IMG/VR virus record: IMGVR_UViG_3300025127_000290 | Span: 1-23,371 of that record | Length of the DNA stretch: 23,371 bases | Direction: 5' to 3' (one strand) | From: a virus | Part shown: positions 23,109 through 23,371 of the stretch, piece after piece | Numbering within the stretch: position 1 is the first letter of the stretch | How the letters are laid out: the number at the start of each line of letters is the position of its first letter | Program-made: the position numbers and the translations under genes | The notes under the pieces: generated by a model | What the model was told of the DNA's origin: nothing | Seen by the model: the letters and a program-made list of their open reading frames with translations, nothing else | Databases searched by the model: none

Positions 23109-23118
23109 TGGAGATAGA

Positions 23119-23259
23119 ATGAAAAGTAATTTTTTTAAAACAACCACCCTTGTTTTGGTTGGAGTTCAAATTGTGATGTTGGTGTGTATGTATGCACTAG
23201 CATGGAGAGTCGGTACTTTAGAGTCAATTCATCACGAACCTAAGCACATTAAAGAGTAG
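23119..23259 (+). CDS. Tiny single-helix membrane protein (46 aa)
   Basis: ATG 23119 has GGAGATA just upstream. The protein has a basic start (MKSNFFK), a hydrophobic span 'TLVLVGVQIVMLVCMYALAW' (about 9-28), and a short hydrophilic His/Lys/Glu tail. It should sit in the inner membrane with its N-terminus in the cytoplasm (positive-inside rule) and a periplasmic tail. It could be a small lysis, superinfection or envelope-modifying protein, but no lysis genes are visible around it. Start and length are well supported, function is not. Confidence 0.6.
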   Translation: MKSNFFKTTTLVLVGVQIVMLVCMYALAWRVGTLESIHHEPKHIKE

Positions 23260-23286
23260 CCCTATATATACTATGGGGCCTAAAAT

Positions 23287-23371
23287 GTGTATTGCTCGGA
23301 GTTTGTAATTGGTGATTTGGTTTGTGTAAGGTCTTGGCGTATGGACGATGACGACGCAGGATGGGTATGCC
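23287..23371 (+). CDS. Small SH3-like protein, 5' end only (partial)
   Basis: The frame is open from GTG 23287 to the window edge. The start has only a weak GGGG (23275-23278) ribosome site. The visible 'EFVIGDLVCVRSWRMDDDDA' then 'GWVC' matches the opening of an SH3/KOW-like barrel, the same pattern as the protein at 20146. The rest is outside the window. Confidence 0.4.
   Translation, partial: MYCSEFVIGDLVCVRSWRMDDDDAGWVC

Noticed and set aside
23257-23283. TAGCCC...GGGGCCTA inverted repeat after the tiny membrane protein
   Set aside because: The stem is bulged, the loop AT-rich and no T run follows, so a terminator cannot be supported.
1-23371. CRISPR arrays, tRNA or rRNA genes, insertion sequences
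   Set aside because: No regularly spaced repeats, cloverleaf-like sequences, transposase motifs or terminal repeats were seen.

Overview
The window is a piece of a lytic-type tailed-phage genome (Caudoviricetes, most likely a myovirus distantly related to T4). All supported genes are on the + strand, the DNA is AT-rich, and genes are tightly packed with stop/start overlaps and strong GGAGG-type ribosome sites. It combines contractile-tail genes with a near-complete replication set and nucleotide-synthesis genes. Class II RNR, ThyX, a compact family A polymerase and a gp32-like SSB together are typical of environmental, often marine, phages, but the host cannot be named from sequence. Clear TTGACA-N17-TATATT/TATAAT promoters point to a bacterial host with an ordinary sigma-70 polymerase.

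Layout: (1) 1-8022, virion module: 3' end of a probable tape-measure protein, a tube/baseplate adaptor, a gp53/LysM-like baseplate protein, a very large 1782-aa structural protein and a 404-aa protein of unknown role. (2) 8022-10008, a compact family A DNA polymerase overlapping a small FtsZ/tubulin-like gene whose reading frame is broken in the middle. (3) 10009-10616, a control region with three similar promoters, two of them 34/37 identical, carrying inverted repeats between -35 and -10 and flanking a small SH3-like gene. (4) 10617-14049, gp32-like SSB, a GHKL ATPase with a C-terminal PD-(D/E)XK-like motif, and RecA/UvsX, ending in a strong terminator. (5) 14109-22700, a new promoter, then 5'-3' exonuclease, DnaB-type helicase, monomeric B12-dependent RNR, GroES-like protein, DUF3293-like protein, ThyX, a small SH3-like protein, an unknown protein, a nucleotidyltransferase-like protein and a J-domain protein. 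(6) 22709-23371, very small genes, including a one-helix membrane protein and a partial gene running off the end.

The genes form a coherent programme. RNR and ThyX make dNTPs. The polymerase, helicase, SSB, RecA and flap exonuclease copy and repair DNA. The GroES-like and J-domain proteins would act on host chaperone machines. Transcription appears to be divided by promoters, several placed inside the 3' ends of upstream genes, plus one strong and one weak terminator. The least explained items are the compact split tubulin-like protein, the GHKL-nuclease fusion between SSB and RecA, the repeated promoter/operator elements around 10018-10541, and the exonuclease-less polymerase with an altered motif C.
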